The notes under the pieces: generated by a model
Seen by the model: the letters and a program-made list of their open reading frames with translations, nothing else
Database searches by the model: none
Told to the model about the DNA's origin: nothing
Made by a program: the position numbers and the translations under genes
Assembly: GCA_040285825.1 (NCBI GenBank)
Contig: JAUPSS010000004.1
Coordinates: 2,956,550-3,020,549, forward strand
Origin: Eukaryota sp. TZLM1-RC
Taxonomy: Eukaryota; Metamonada: BaSk clade
DNA: 64,000 bases
Reading direction: 5' to 3'
In this document: positions 1 to 11,093 of the stretch, piece after piece
Numbering within the stretch: position 1 is the first letter of the stretch
Layout: each line of letters opens with the position of its first letter

Positions 1-401
1 AGACGTGCTGCGAGTAATTCAAATGGAGGATTAATTTTCAAAACAATCAATTGTTGAAAATAGTGGGCTAGATCATCAGCAATTTCAGGAGCACTGGAAC
101 ACGCTATTTTCAACAGATCAAAAGAAATTCCAGATGGGCCTGCTGCTTTCCCCTTTGGCAATTTTTGAATAGCTTTAAGAACTTCAATTGCAGTAATAGG
201 ATTTTCAATCCAAAAAGGACACACTTCAAGCTTGCTGCACTTGAAATTTTCTTGAGGATGCAACTTTTGAAGTTTTTCAAGGGTATCAGAGTTTGCATTA
301 GCCAAAGAAGAGGAAAACAAAGACTGCTTTGCGGCACCATAACGACCACGTAAGCACAATTTACGGCAAATTTTTGATTTTACAATTTTTCTATTTCCAA
401 A
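1..401 (-). pseudogene. Family A fragment, N-terminal RT region (runs off window)
   Basis: On the minus strand this encodes A residues of about 275-408: the CLRGRYGAAKQ stretch and the LPKGKAAGPSG motif at the start of the RT domain. It continues past base 1 of the window. On its other side it is cut at the AAATTTGGAAATAG site by the A tail of the next element. The same junction recurs at about 11061. No start codon or catalytic YMDD is present, so it is a dead piece. Confidence 0.85.
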
Positions 402-1400
402 TTTTTTTTTAAATTTAATTTTATTCTAAACCTATAAATCAACATCTAAAAAATCCATCTCTCCCAAAACAAAAACACTAGATGCAACTCTCTCATAGTG
501 AGATCCAAGAGAAAGCAAAGCATCAGAAACCATCTTCAACATCCCCTTAAAAATAGAAAACACAATTCTATTTTGCCAAAACAATCTATTGAAATTTCTG
601 CCAGTTCTTCTCTTTACAATCATTTCAAAATCATCAAAAAAACGTAAAGCAGTTGGTGCAAGTGAACCAAAAAGGGAAAATACAAATGGATACAAATTGT
701 ATTTTGCATGCTGTAGACTGGCCAATTTGGACAAAGGTTCATTGTATTTTTTGAATTTAAAATTTTCAGCATTTGAAAGGGGATTATGAATTTCAGAATT
801 AACAAGCCTTTCATTTGAGGCATTACAAGGATCAACAGACATTACATCCAATAAAATGAAGCTTCCATCTAATCCAGGTAATATGACATCACCTCTATTA
901 TTCTTATGAAAATCATTTTCAGCATCAAACAGATTTGACAACAAAGGTTCCAAGAAGGATTCAATTCTATGAGATTTACACATACAATATAACTGGTCTC
1001 TTACAGCATCATGAACCTTGCTTCTAAAAGTAATAAAATGTTTACAATTTAACAAATGAGTAGTTGTAATTTCTCGAGAACATTTACAAATTAAATTATG
1101 AGGTTATCAATTATCAGGCCAGATAAAGGAACGAAATCTCATATTCAGAGTCCAAGCAGAATCGGATAAGAGAGTACCATAAACTTGTGGAATTGTTGTT
1201 ACTAAGGCAGAAGAAGTACTGTCACACATATCTTGTAAAAGATTTGCAAAAGCGGGATTCTTTTTCTTGGCCAAGCCAAGTCTAACATCAAAATCCAAGC
1301 TTTCAAAAATCTTTGACAATTTTTGTTGAAGCTTTTTACAGCAAAACTGTAAATTAAATAGAGATCGGTTTGGAATTTCTTGAATTGATTGAGGAAAACA
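402..1400 (-). pseudogene. Family A 3' end, 5'-truncated (finger plus RLE)
   Basis: Minus strand, A residues about 801-1122. It carries the CxC-x7-H-x3-C finger and the RLE core (RGD, then LLDVMSVD), ending at the TAG at 432-434. The 3' UTR has AATAAA and an A tail (T-run 402-410 on the plus strand). At about 1090 a short change in ATGAGGTTATCAA breaks the frame just before the finger. The upstream edge at 1400 is the tail of the next element, not its own start, so the copy was interrupted by another insertion. Confidence 0.85.
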
Positions 1401-2306
1401 TTTTTTTTTTAAAATTTAATTTTATTCTAAACCTATAAATCAACATCTAAAAAATCCATCTCTCCCAAAACAAAAACACTAGATGCAACTCTCTCATAGT
1501 GAGATCCAAGAGAAAGCAAAGCATCAGAAACCATCTTCAACATCCCCTTAAAAATAGAAAACACAATTCTATTTTGCCAAAACAATCTATTGAAATTTCT
1601 GCCAGTCCTTCTCTTTACAATCATTTCAAAATCATCAAAAAAACGTAAAGCAGTTGGTGCAAGTGAACCAAAAAGGGAAAATACAAATGGATACAAATTG
1701 TATTTTGCATGCTGTAGACTGGCCAATTTGGACAAAGGTTCATTGTATTTTTTGAATTTAAAATTTTCAGCATTTGAAAGGGGATTATGAATTTCAGAAT
1801 TAACAAGCCTTTCATTTGAGGCATTACAAGGATCAACAGACATTACATCCAATAAAATGAAGCTTCCATCTAATCCAGGTAATATGACATCACCTCTATT
1901 ATTCTTATGAAAATCATCTTCAGCATCAACCAGATTTGACAACAGAGGTTCCAAGAAGGATTCAATTCTATGAGATTTACACATACAATATAACTGGTCT
2001 CTTACAGCATCATGAACCTTGCTTCTAAAAGTAATAAAATGTTTACAATTTAACAAATGAGTAGTTGTAATTTCTCGAGAACATTTACAAATTAAATTAT
2101 GAGGTAAATTATCAGGCCAGATAAAGGAACGAAATCTCATATTCAGAGTCCAAGCAGAATCGGATAAGAGAGTACCATAAACTTGTGGAATTGTTGTTAC
2201 TAGGGCAGAAGAAGTACTGTCAGACATATCTTGTAAAAGATTTGCAAAAGCGGGATTCTTTTTCTTGGCCAAGCCAAGTCTAACATCAAAATCCAAGCTT
2301 TCAAAA
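1401..2306 (-). pseudogene. Family A 3' end, 5'-truncated, open frame
   Basis: Minus strand, A residues about 832-1122, with an uninterrupted 287-codon frame (1433-2296) covering finger and RLE. The A tail (T-run 1401-1411) joins the preceding fragment at ACCAAATG/TTTTCC, so this copy inserted into another A copy at a site offering three Ts as primer. It lacks the RT and cannot move by itself. One residue in the NLFDAEND segment differs from most copies (NLVDAEDD). Confidence 0.85.
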
Positions 2307-2373
2307 AATTTCCAAATTTTTTCTTAAAACAATTTTTGTTTTTTCTAGCAAAATATTTCCAGAAGGATGAAAT
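2307..2373 (-). pseudogene. Family A sliver before the RT
   Basis: 67 bp matching A residues about 255-275 (the SFWKYFARKNKNCFKKKFGN region) on the minus strand. It lies between the truncated 5' end of one A copy and the A tail of the next. It is probably the target sequence left between two insertions. Confidence 0.7.
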
Positions 2374-3062
2374 ATTTTTTTTTAAATTTAATTTTATTCT
2401 AAACCTATAAATCAACATCTAAAAAATCCATCTCTCCCAAAACAAAAACACTAGATGCAACTCTCTCATAGTGAGATCCAAGAGAAAGCAAAGCATCAGA
2501 AACCATCTTCAACATCCCCTTAAAAATAGAAAACACAATTCTATTTTGCCAAAACAATCTGTTGAAATTTCTGCCAGTTCTTCTCTTTACAATCATTTCA
2601 AATTCATCCAAAAAACGTAAAGCAGTTGGTGCAAGTGAACCAAAAAGGGAAAATACAAATGGATACAAATTGTATTTTGCATGCTGTAGACTGGCCAATT
2701 TGGACAAAGGTTCATTGTATTTTTTGAATTTAAAATTTTCAGCATTTGAAAGGGGATTATGAATTTCAGAATTAACAAGCCTTTCATTTGAGGCATTACA
2801 AGGATCAACAGACATTACATCCAATAAAATGAAGCTTCCATCTAATCCAGGTAATATGACATCACCTCTATTATTCTTATGAAAATCATTTTCAGCTTCA
2901 AACAGATTTGACAACAGAGGTTCCAAGAAGGATTCAATTCTATGAGATTTACACATACAATATAACTGGTCTCTTACAGCATCATGAACCTTGCTTCTAA
3001 AAGTAATAAAATGTTTACAATTTAACAAATGAGTAGTTGTAATTTCTCGAGAACATTTACAA
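2374..3062 (-). pseudogene. Family A 3' end, 5'-truncated (RLE)
   Basis: Minus strand, A residues about 905-1122. The frame is open from the finger through RGD and LLDVMSVD to the stop at 2405. The A tail (T-run 2374-2382) is joined to ATATTTCATCC of another A copy. The 5' edge switches directly to family B at 3063 with no tail, so that side is a truncation or recombination point. Confidence 0.8.
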
Positions 3063-3461
3063 AAATTGGGTACGTATTTTGTTAAATTGTCTACAAAAAT
3101 TGTAAGTTAGGGAAGGAGGTAATGATCGCAGTAAATGAGTAATTTTTCCAGCATAACAAATTTTCAAAAGAAAAAACTTAAGATGTTTTTCCAATTCAAG
3201 AGTCTTTATGACTTCTAGCTCTTTTTTAATTGAATTTAAATAATTTTCAAGGCTGTCAAGTGTCTTTTCGGCGGAACCTAAATAGCAACCCAGAAAGCAG
3301 AAACTAGTTGAAGTATAATCAATATATGGAACTTCGAGGGAATTAATTATTAACTTAACATTTTTTCTAGAAATACAAAAACATTTTTGAACATTCAAAT
3401 CAAGACCTATGGATTGGTATAATGTAGCAGCTTCATTAGCAACCCTATTAATTGTACTTTC
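3063..3461 (-). pseudogene. Family B fragment downstream of YMDD
   Basis: Minus strand, B residues about 522-655: the ESTINRVANEAATLYQSIGL segment, the FLGCYLG turn and the LLKICYAGKITHLLRSLP region. It matches 8690-9088 of the full B copy. Both edges join A sequence (TTACAA at 3062 and TGGACAAAGG at 3462) with no A tail, which suggests recombination, not insertion. Confidence 0.8.
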
Positions 3462-3677
3462 TGGACAAAGGTTCATTGTATTTTTTGAATTTAAAATTTT
3501 CAGCATTTGAAAGGGGATTATGAATTTCATGTTGATAATTTTTGTTGAAGCTTTTTACAGCAAAACTGTAAATGCCATTTATTTTCTTCAGCAAATTTGG
3601 GTGGTATTGGTTTTACTAAATCTTCAATTTAGATGTTGATTTATAGGTTTAGAATAAAATTAAATTTTAAAAAAAAA
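3462..3677. other. Mosaic of short family A pieces in both orientations
   Basis: At least four pieces lie end to end. They are: minus-strand A C-terminal sequence (3462-3530), minus-strand A near the FCCKKLQQKL region (about 3535-3573), plus-strand A from the ANLGGIGFTKSS region (about 3574-3630), and a plus-strand A 3' terminus of about 47 bp ending in AATAAA and an A tail (about 3631-3677). The last is a 3'-end-only insertion. None of the pieces codes for a domain. Confidence 0.65.
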
Positions 3678-4675
3678 TGTTTTCCTCAATCAATTCAAGA
3701 AATTCCAAACCGATCTCTATTTAATTTACAGTTTTGCTGTAAAAAGCTTCAACAAAAATTGTCAAAGATTTTTGAAAGCTTGGATTTTGATGTTAGACTT
3801 GGCTTGGCCAAGAAAAAGAATCCCGCTTTTGCAAATCTTTTACAAGATATGTGTGACAGTACTTCTTGTGCCTTAGTAACAACAATTCCACAAGTTTATG
3901 GTACTCTCTTATCCGATTCTGCTTGGACTCTGAATATGAGATTTCGTTCCTTTATCTGGCCTGATAATTTACCTCATAATTTAATTTGTAAATGTTCTCG
4001 AGAAATTACAACTACTCATTTGTTAAATTGTAAACATTTTATTACTTTTAGAAGCAAGGTTCATGATGCTGTAAGAGACCAGTTATATTGTATGTGTAAA
4101 TCTCATAGAATTGAATCCTTCTTGGAACCTCTGTTGTCAAATCTGTTTGATGCTGAAAATGATTTTCATAAGAATAATAGAGGTGATGTCATATTACCTG
4201 GATTAGATGGAAGCTTCATTTTATTGGATGTAATGTCTGTTGATCCTTGTAATACCTCAAATGAAAGGCTTGTTAATTCTGAAATTCATAATCCCCTTTC
4301 AAATGCTGAAAATTTTAAATTCAAAAATACAATGAACCTTTGTCCAAATTGGCCAGTCTACAGCATGCAAAATACAATTTGTATCCATTTGTATTTTCCC
4401 TTTTTGGTTCACTTGCACCAACTGCTTTACGTTTTTTGGATGATTTTGAAATGATTGTAAAGAGAAGAACTGGCAGAAATTTCAACAGATTGTTTTGGCA
4501 AAATAGAATTGTGTTTTCTGTTTTTAAGGGGATGTTGAAGATGGTTTCTGATGCTTTGCTTTCTCTTGGATCTCACTATGAGAGAGTTGCATCTAGTGTT
4601 TTTGTTTTGGGAGAGATGGATTTTTTAGATGTTGATTTATAGGTTTAAAATAAAATTAAATTTAAATAAAAAAAA
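3678..4675 (+). pseudogene. Family A 3' end, 5'-truncated (finger plus RLE)
   Basis: Plus strand, A residues about 801-1122. It includes the finger CKCSREITTTHLLNC and the RLE motifs. One A is missing in the run near 4325 (TTCAAAAATAC), which shifts the frame, and the last 100 residues continue in another frame to the TAG at 4640-4642. The 3' UTR reads AAAATAAAATTAAATTTAAA and then an A tail to 4675. It joins minus-strand A sequence at 4676. Confidence 0.82.
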
Positions 4676-5140
4676 GCAAAACTGTAAATTAAATAGAGAT
4701 CGGTTTGGAATTTCTTGAATTGATTGAGGATAACATTTGGTCCAAATTTGTGGCGGTAATTTTTCAAGTTCACAAGATAACTCATACAAATAGGGACTAC
4801 AATTGGGGACTAACAGATGAGAATCATCAGGAAATCTACGAGAAAATTCATAAATAAAATTTTGCCACCACCCAAGAATGCTGATTGACACAAAATTGAA
4901 GATTTAGTAAAACCAATACCACCCAAATTTGCTGAAGAAAATAAATGGCTTTTTCAACATTCCTGGTTCTACATCCAATAAATCAGCAAAAATTCTGTTC
5001 TCAATGAATTAAAAAGTACGACAAAAATCTAATGCTATGGAAGGAGCACAAGATCTCAAAATGTGGGTTATTCTCCCAGTGTAGCAAATTTTAAGCATGA
5101 AAAATTCAATATGCTTTTCTATATCTAAAGAAGAAATTTT
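4676..5140 (-). pseudogene. Family A fragment, RT thumb to linker
   Basis: Minus strand, A residues about 668-819 (IEKH, CYTGRITHILRS, LGGIGFTKSS, NLQFCCKK). It is frameshifted at several places, including the shortened A-run near 4858 (AAATAAAATTTTGCC) that is also seen at about 31519 and, in the other orientation, at 50143 and 60883. It is flanked by the tail of a plus-strand A and by the odd tail block at 5141. Confidence 0.8.
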
Positions 5141-5197
5141 TTTTTTGGTCCAAATTTTTTTTTGGTAAATAATTCTTTAAAACATAACATTCTAAAC
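5141..5197 (-). other. Two stacked A-tail ends with an unusual 3' UTR
   Basis: Read on the minus strand, the A 3' UTR starts normally (TAGGTTTAGAAT). It then departs from every other copy (GTTATGTTTTAAAGAATTAT, then TTACC) before an A9 run. TTTGGACC and a second A10 run follow, then target sequence TTTCTTC. This is two tail-like ends in 57 bp. It could be a template jump, or a very short second insertion. Confidence 0.55.
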
Positions 5198-7425
5198 CTA
5201 TAAATCAACATCTAAAAAATCCATCTCTCCCAAAACAAAAACACTAGATGCAACTCTCTCATAGTGAGATCCAAGAGAAAGCAAAGCATCAGAAACCATC
5301 TTCAACATCCCCTTAAAAATAGAAAACACAATTCTATTTTGCCAAAACAATCTGTTGAAATTTCTGCCAGTTCTTCTCTTTACAATCATTTCAAATTCAT
5401 CCAAAAAACGTAAAGCAGTTGGTGCAAGTGAACCAAAAAGGGAAAATACAAATGGATACAAATTGTATTTTGCATGCTGTAGACTGGCCAATTTGGACAA
5501 AGGTTCATTGTATTTTTTGAATTTAAAATTTTCAGCATTTGAAAGGGGATTATGAATTTCAGAATTAACAAGCCTTTCATTTGAGGCATTACAAGGATCA
5601 ACAGACATTACATCCAATAAAATGAAGCTTCCATCTAATCCAGGTAATATGACATCACCTCTATTATTCTTATGAAAATCATTTTCAGCATCAAACAGAT
5701 TTGACAACAAAGGTTCCAAGAAGGATTCAATTCTATGAGATTTACACATACAATATAACTGGTCTCTTACAGCATCATGAACCTTGCTTCTAAAAGTAAT
5801 AAAATGTTTACAATTTAACAAATGAGTAGTTGTAATTTCTCGAGAACATTTACAAATTAAATTATGAGGTAAATTATCAGGCCAGATAAAGGAACGAAAT
5901 CTCATGTTCAGAGTCCAAGCAGAATCGGATAAGAGAGTACCATAAACTTGTGGAATTGTTGTTACTAAGGCAGAAGAAGTACTGTCACACATATCTTGTA
6001 AAAGATTTGCAAAAGCGGGATTCTTTTTTTCTTGGCCAAGCCAAGTCTAACATCAAAATCCAAGCTTTCAAAAATCTTTGACAATTTTTGTTGAAGCTTT
6101 TTACAGCAAAACTGTAAATTAAATAGAGATCGGTTTGGAATTTCTTGAATTGATTGAGGAAAACATTTGGTCCAAATTTGTGGCGGTAATTTTCAAGTTC
6201 ACAAGATAACTCATACAAATAGGGACTACAATTGGGGACTAACAGATGAGAATCATCAGGAAATCTACGAGAAAATTCATAAATAAAATTTTTGCCACCA
6301 CCCAAGAATGCTGATTGACACAAAATTGAAGATTTAGTAAAACCAATACCACCCAAATTTGCTGAAGAAAATAAATGGCTTTTCAACATTCCTGGTTCTA
6401 CATCCAATAAATCAGCAAAAATTCTGTTCTCAATGAATTAAAAGAACGACAAAAATCTAATGCTATGGAAGGAGCACAAGATCTCAAAATGTGGGTTATT
6501 CTCCCAGTGTAGCAAATTTTAAGCATGAAAAATTTAATATGCTTTTCTATATCTAAAGAAGAAATTGAATCAAGTTCAATTTTCATTTTTTCCAAAATAA
6601 CTTGCAATTCATTCTGAATTTGAGGCACATTTCCTAACCAACAACCAAGGAACTTAAAAGCATCACTACTATAATTAGTAAAAGGGACAATAGAATCGTT
6701 TATCACGAGGTCTTGAGCAGAAGAGCCAATCAGAAGGCATTTGCTGGCATTAAGATGAAGCCCAATATTTTCATATGAATCGGCAATTTCTTGAGCAACC
6801 AATTCTAGTAAATCAAATGAACCAATCAAGGATATATCATCCATATAAGCAACTATTTTTATAGAAGGGTATTTTTGCTTAATGATATTTAAAGGTTTGT
6901 GAATAGCTAAACAAAACAATAATGGGCCTAAAGGATCTCCCTGCTTCACTCCAGAAGATGATTTAAGACCAAATGAATTAAAAATTCAATCTGATTCTTT
7001 CCCATAAAAATGGTAGAAAGAACTCGATAGCTCAGGAAAATCAGATTTAATAACTTCAAAAATTGCTTCTCGCTTTACAGAATTAAAAGCATTTTTAAAG
7101 TCGAGATTAAAAATAAAATTATTTTCCTCTGCATTAAAAAAGGTATCAGAGGCAATAGCAGCAACAGAAGCACCATCAATTGTTTTGATTCCAAATTGAT
7201 GAGGATTCAAAAATGTAGAAGCTTTGTCTTTGACACGATCGAAGACAATTGATGCCAGCAAACGAGAAAGAGATTCACCAACAGCAATTGGGCGTATTCC
7301 ATCAGGTTTGATTCCGTTTCCAGGCTTTACTAGAGCAATCAGACGTGCTGCGAGTAATTCAAATGGAGGATTAATTTTCAAAACAATCAATTGTTGAAAA
7401 TAGTGGGCTAGATCATCAGCAATTT
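5198..7425 (-). pseudogene. Family A 3' two-thirds, target of a full-length B
   Basis: Minus strand, A residues from about 385 to the stop at 5198. It contains motif A (LDFKNAFNSV), KQGDPLGP, YMDD, FLGCWLG, the finger and the RLE. Frameshifts sit in homopolymers: the T7 near 6024-6031, the AAAATTCTG stretch near 6420, and ATTCAATCTG near 6985. The copy is split at 7425 by the family B element and resumes at 10741, so it once continued as one A element. Confidence 0.85.
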
Positions 7426-10400
7426 TTTTTTAATATAATTTTAATTTATTATTAAACTACAGTCTAAAAGTCAATATCTTCAAAACAAGCTTCCACACCA
7501 TCAAACCTTACAGCAGCAGTGTTTTCATAATGTGCACTGACAGACATTAAAGCTTTCGAAATCATTTTAGGAATTGATTTGAAAATAGTAAAAACAATAC
7601 GATTTAGCCACAAGCGACGATCAAAACGCTTATTCATTCTTTTTTTCACAAGATTTTCAAAATCATCAATAAAATTCAAAGCAGTTTTTCCAAGACGACC
7701 ATACAACGATATAGCAAATGGGCAAATTTGGTAATCTACATGGCGAACATGTTTCAATTCTTTTAAAGGATTTGCATACTTTTTCCGTTTGTACAATTCG
7801 GAGTCATCAAGGGGGATACTTCGGATTGAGCATTTTTCAAGGCATTTTTCTTGCATACATCCACTGTTACGACATCAACAACATTCATGACATCATCAAA
7901 CGAGGGTACAACAACATCAGCACGTCGTTTTCCATATTCTGAATCTCTTACGCTTTCATTTATATCAAGAGACCTCAACAAAGGTTCTACAAAAGATTCA
8001 ATATGATAGGAATTACACATTGCATGGATTTGATCTCTGACTGCATCATGCAACGTAGAACGATAGGAAATATATCTATTGCAATTAAATAAATGTGATA
8101 ATGTCAAACCAGCTCCACATTTACAAAACAAATCATTGGGCAAATTACAAGGCCATAAATAACAACGCATTCTCATAGCAGTGGTCCATTGGTCGTCATT
8201 CAAAAATAGACCATAAATCTGGGGAATTTGATTTATCAAAACTGCAGATGAACTGTCCTTCAAATCAATCAAAAAAATTGGCAAAAGCAGGATTTTTCTT
8301 TCTTAGCCGTGCTAAGTCGAACAATAAAATCCTTGTTTTCAAAATTTTTCAAAAGATGTCGTTGGAGCTTTTTCAACGCAAATTTTAATGAATATAAACT
8401 TCTGTCTGGAATTTCTTGAATGGATATGGGGAAACATGATTGCCATAAGTCGGGAGATAAACTGGATATTTCTTCTCTTAAGTTATCCAGGAATATGCTA
8501 TTTGTATTTTCAAGAAGATTTTCGGCAAAGGATATCTTCTAGAGAATTCAATTACAAAATTTTTCCACCACCAATAAATGCAGCTTTGGTCAAATATTTT
8601 GATGAATTGAATCCAACACCGCCAAGTTGAACATCAGAAAAATATGATTTTTCAAAATTGATGGATCAACTGACATTAAATAAGCCAAAAATTGGGTACG
8701 TATTTTGTTAAATTGTCTACAAAAATTGTAAGTTAGGGAAGGAGGTAATGATCGCAGTAAATGAGTAATTTTTCCAGCATAACAAATTTTCAAAAGAAAA
8801 AACTTAAGATGTTTTTCCAATTCAAGAGTCTTTATGACTTCTAGCTCTTTTTTAATTGAATTTAAATAATTTTCAAGGCTGTCAAGTGTCTTTTCGGCGG
8901 AACCTAAATAGCAACCCAGAAAGCAGAAACTAGTTGAAGTATAATCAATATATGGAACTTCGAGGGAATTAATTGTTAACTTAACATTTTTTCTAGAAAT
9001 ACAAAAACATTTTTGAACATTCAAATCAAGACCTATGGATTGGTATAATGTAGCAGCTTCATTAGCAACCCTATTAATTGTACTTTCTGGACCAATACAA
9101 GAAATGTCATCCATGTAAGCTACCACTTGAAGGTCAGAATTTTCTTCTTTTAATTTTTTCAAAATTGGGTGAATTGCAAGACAAAAAAAGAAAGGACCTA
9201 AAGGGTCTCCTTGTTTAACTCCTGATAAAGAATCCAGATTAAAAGAATTAAAAATTAAATTAGATGAATTACCATAAAACCTATAAAAAAAGGTTTCGAG
9301 TTCAGGAAAATTTGATTTGATTTCTTTCCAAATTGAATCTCTTTTCACTGAATTGAAAGCATTTTTGAAATCAAGATTAAAAATGCAACTATTTTCGTGA
9401 CAATTGAAAAACAGATCAGATGTCAAAGCTGCAACTGAAGCTCCATCTATAGTTTTGATTCCATATTGGAATGGAGAAAAGTATTCTTTAGCTTTTGTTG
9501 AAACTCGATTAAAAATTACTGAAGACATCAAGCGATAAATGGCTTCACCAATGGCAATTGGGCGAACTTTTCCATTAGGTTTAGTTAAAGCCACTAACCG
9601 TGATGCACTTAATTCTTTAGGTGGAACAATTTTCATTATCAAAACATCTTGAAAAAAGGAACATAAATCTTTAATAATAAAGGCATTTTGGCGGCACACA
9701 GATTTCAGCATATCAAAAGTAATTCCAGATGGACCTGGAGCTTTTCCAGATGGAAGACGGAAAATGGCAGTTTCAACTTCTTTTTCAGAAAGTGGATTTT
9801 GTTTCCAAAATTGTGAAGCAGATGGTTTATCCAAATTAAGAAATTCAGCTGGATGCAGATCCACTAATTGATTTACAGTTTCATCAGTCACAGGAGCAAG
9901 GTCAGATGAGAACAGAGCGTTTTTCCCTGAACCATATCTCCCACGTAGCAAAAGTTTTCGTACAGTCTTATTCTTGGGTTGTTTCTTTGGAGTGAAAACC
10001 TTTTGGGGACGAGAACCTGATTTTTGTTCAAGGAAGAATTTCCAAATAGAAAATATATCCCATTCACCTTTTTTCAAAGCAAGACTGAATGTTCTAAACG
10101 CAACAGAAAAGGGAATGGAAGCCTTGGGACTGAGAACATTCGGAATCTTACATGGAGGCCGTAATGTATCAAGCGAGGAGCAAACATGGCATACATATAA
10201 ATTATTTTTTAAAATATATCTTTCAGCTTTTTCATTACAAATAGCACAATTATCAATTTGACTTGCTTCAAGGGGAATATCTAACATCACTGCATCATTG
10301 TCTTCTGCAGTGCACTCATCTTTGGGAGGTAAATTAAATTCTAAATTATGTAATTCAGCGGCAGCGGCGGTTACAGAATAAGAAATAGATGGATTTTGAT

Positions 10401-10742
10401 AATTTTCACATTTTTTAGAATTCTTTTTATGACCAACTTTATGACAAGATGAGCAACGGGGAACATTTTTTGAGAGTTTAGTGTTTTTTGTGGCACGCTG
10501 ATCATTTTTTGAATTTGAAATTTTTTGAGAAGAATTTCGAGCATAGCTTGGAGGGTGGGGAGAGTGGAGGAGTGAAGGGGATGAGCTTGATCTGACGGGT
10601 AGAACCTTCACTTGGGCATTCCAATCAGTATCGGAGTCACTATCTGCCTCTGGCATCGTTTAGGGAGAGACACAGTACAACTTTGACGCCAACACAGAAA
10701 GTGAAAAATGAGAGGCTTGACCAAGGGAGGGAGAAAAAAAAA
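7426..10742 (-). mobile_element. Full-length family B RLE-type non-LTR retrotransposon
   Basis: Complete B element on the minus strand. The 5' UTR begins with an oligo-T/CTCCCTCCC tract at 10742. The ORF starts at 10656, the stop is near 7464, and the 3' UTR has AATAAA and an A tail at about 7426-7433. It sits in minus-strand A between 7425 and 10743; the target AATTT is present at both edges, so the TSD is short and blurred by the A/T runs. Only one complete B copy is visible in the window. Its frame is broken twice in homopolymers, so as written it could not make the full protein. Confidence 0.9.
7464..10656 (-). CDS. Family B RT/endonuclease polyprotein (frameshifted)
   Basis: The RT copies the element's own RNA at a nicked target, and the RLE makes the nick. 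The ATG at 10656 opens MPEADSDSDTDW. The first 688 codons are uninterrupted. They hold a zinc knuckle C68-x2-C71-x4-H76-x6-C83, a zinc ribbon C137/C140/C156/C159, the LPSGKAPGPSG motif near 301-311, catalytic D429 in LDFKNAFNSV, KQGDPLG 481-487 and Y514-M-D-D517. The frame then breaks near 8620-8640 (short A-run) and at 8271-8280 (long A-run). Beyond it lie the finger CKCGAGLTLSHLFNC and the RLE core RRADVVVP...VVDVVTVD, up to CFEDIDF. Total length is about 1,064 residues, usual for single-ORF RLE elements. Clade (R2, R4, NeSL, CRE or other) is not assigned. Confidence 0.88.
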
Positions 10743-11061
10743 TTTCGGGAGCACTGGAACACGCTATTTTTAACAGATCAAAAGAAATTCCAGATGGGCC
10801 TGCTGCTTTCCCCTTTGGCAATTTTTGAATAGCTTTAAGAACTTCAATTGCAGTAATAGGATTTTCAATCCAAAAAGGACACACTTCAGGCTTGCTGCAC
10901 TTGAAATTTTCTTGAGGATGCAACTTTTGAAGTTTTTCAAGGGTATCAGAGTTTGCATCAGCCAAAGAAGAGGAAAACAAAGACTGCTTTGCGGCACCAT
11001 AACGACCACGTAAGCACAATTTACGGCAAATTTTTGATTTTACAATTTTTCTATTTCCAAA
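10743..11061 (-). pseudogene. Family A fragment, resumption upstream of the B insertion
   Basis: Minus strand, A residues about 275-385, collinear with the A copy that ends at 7425. It includes LRGRYGAAKQSLFSSSL and LPKGKAAGPSG. It ends at CCAAATTT, where an A tail from another element is joined. That is the same junction as at base 402, so this stretch and bases 90-430 are copies of one arrangement. Confidence 0.85.
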
Positions 11062-11093
11062 TTTTTTTTTAAATTTAATTTTATTCTAAACCT
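11062..11093 (-). mobile_element. Family A 3' UTR tail, displaced from its ORF by a C insertion
   Basis: Minus-strand sequence AGGTTTAGAATAAAATTAAA followed by an A tail is the last 32 bp of a family A 3' UTR. Its own coding end lies 1.5 kb away at 12561-12845. The family C element sits between the two, and the 9-bp TCTAAACCT is present at both edges (11085-11093 and 12561-12569). Confidence 0.85.

Noticed and set aside
110-349. 79-codon minus-strand frame (MVVMVPQSSLCFPLL...) found at many places
   Set aside because: It is an alternative frame of the A region LRGRYGAAKQ to GPSG. It follows the main frame everywhere and is explained by it.
589-789. Repeated 66-codon plus-strand frame (MKFLPVLLFTIIS...) seen opposite every A 3' end
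   Set aside because: It is the antisense shadow of the A C-terminus, recurs wherever that segment occurs, and has no independent support.
7426-10742. A long TSD around the full-length B
   Set aside because: Only AATTT is shared at the edges, and it merges with the A tail and the 5' T-run, so no long duplication can be claimed.
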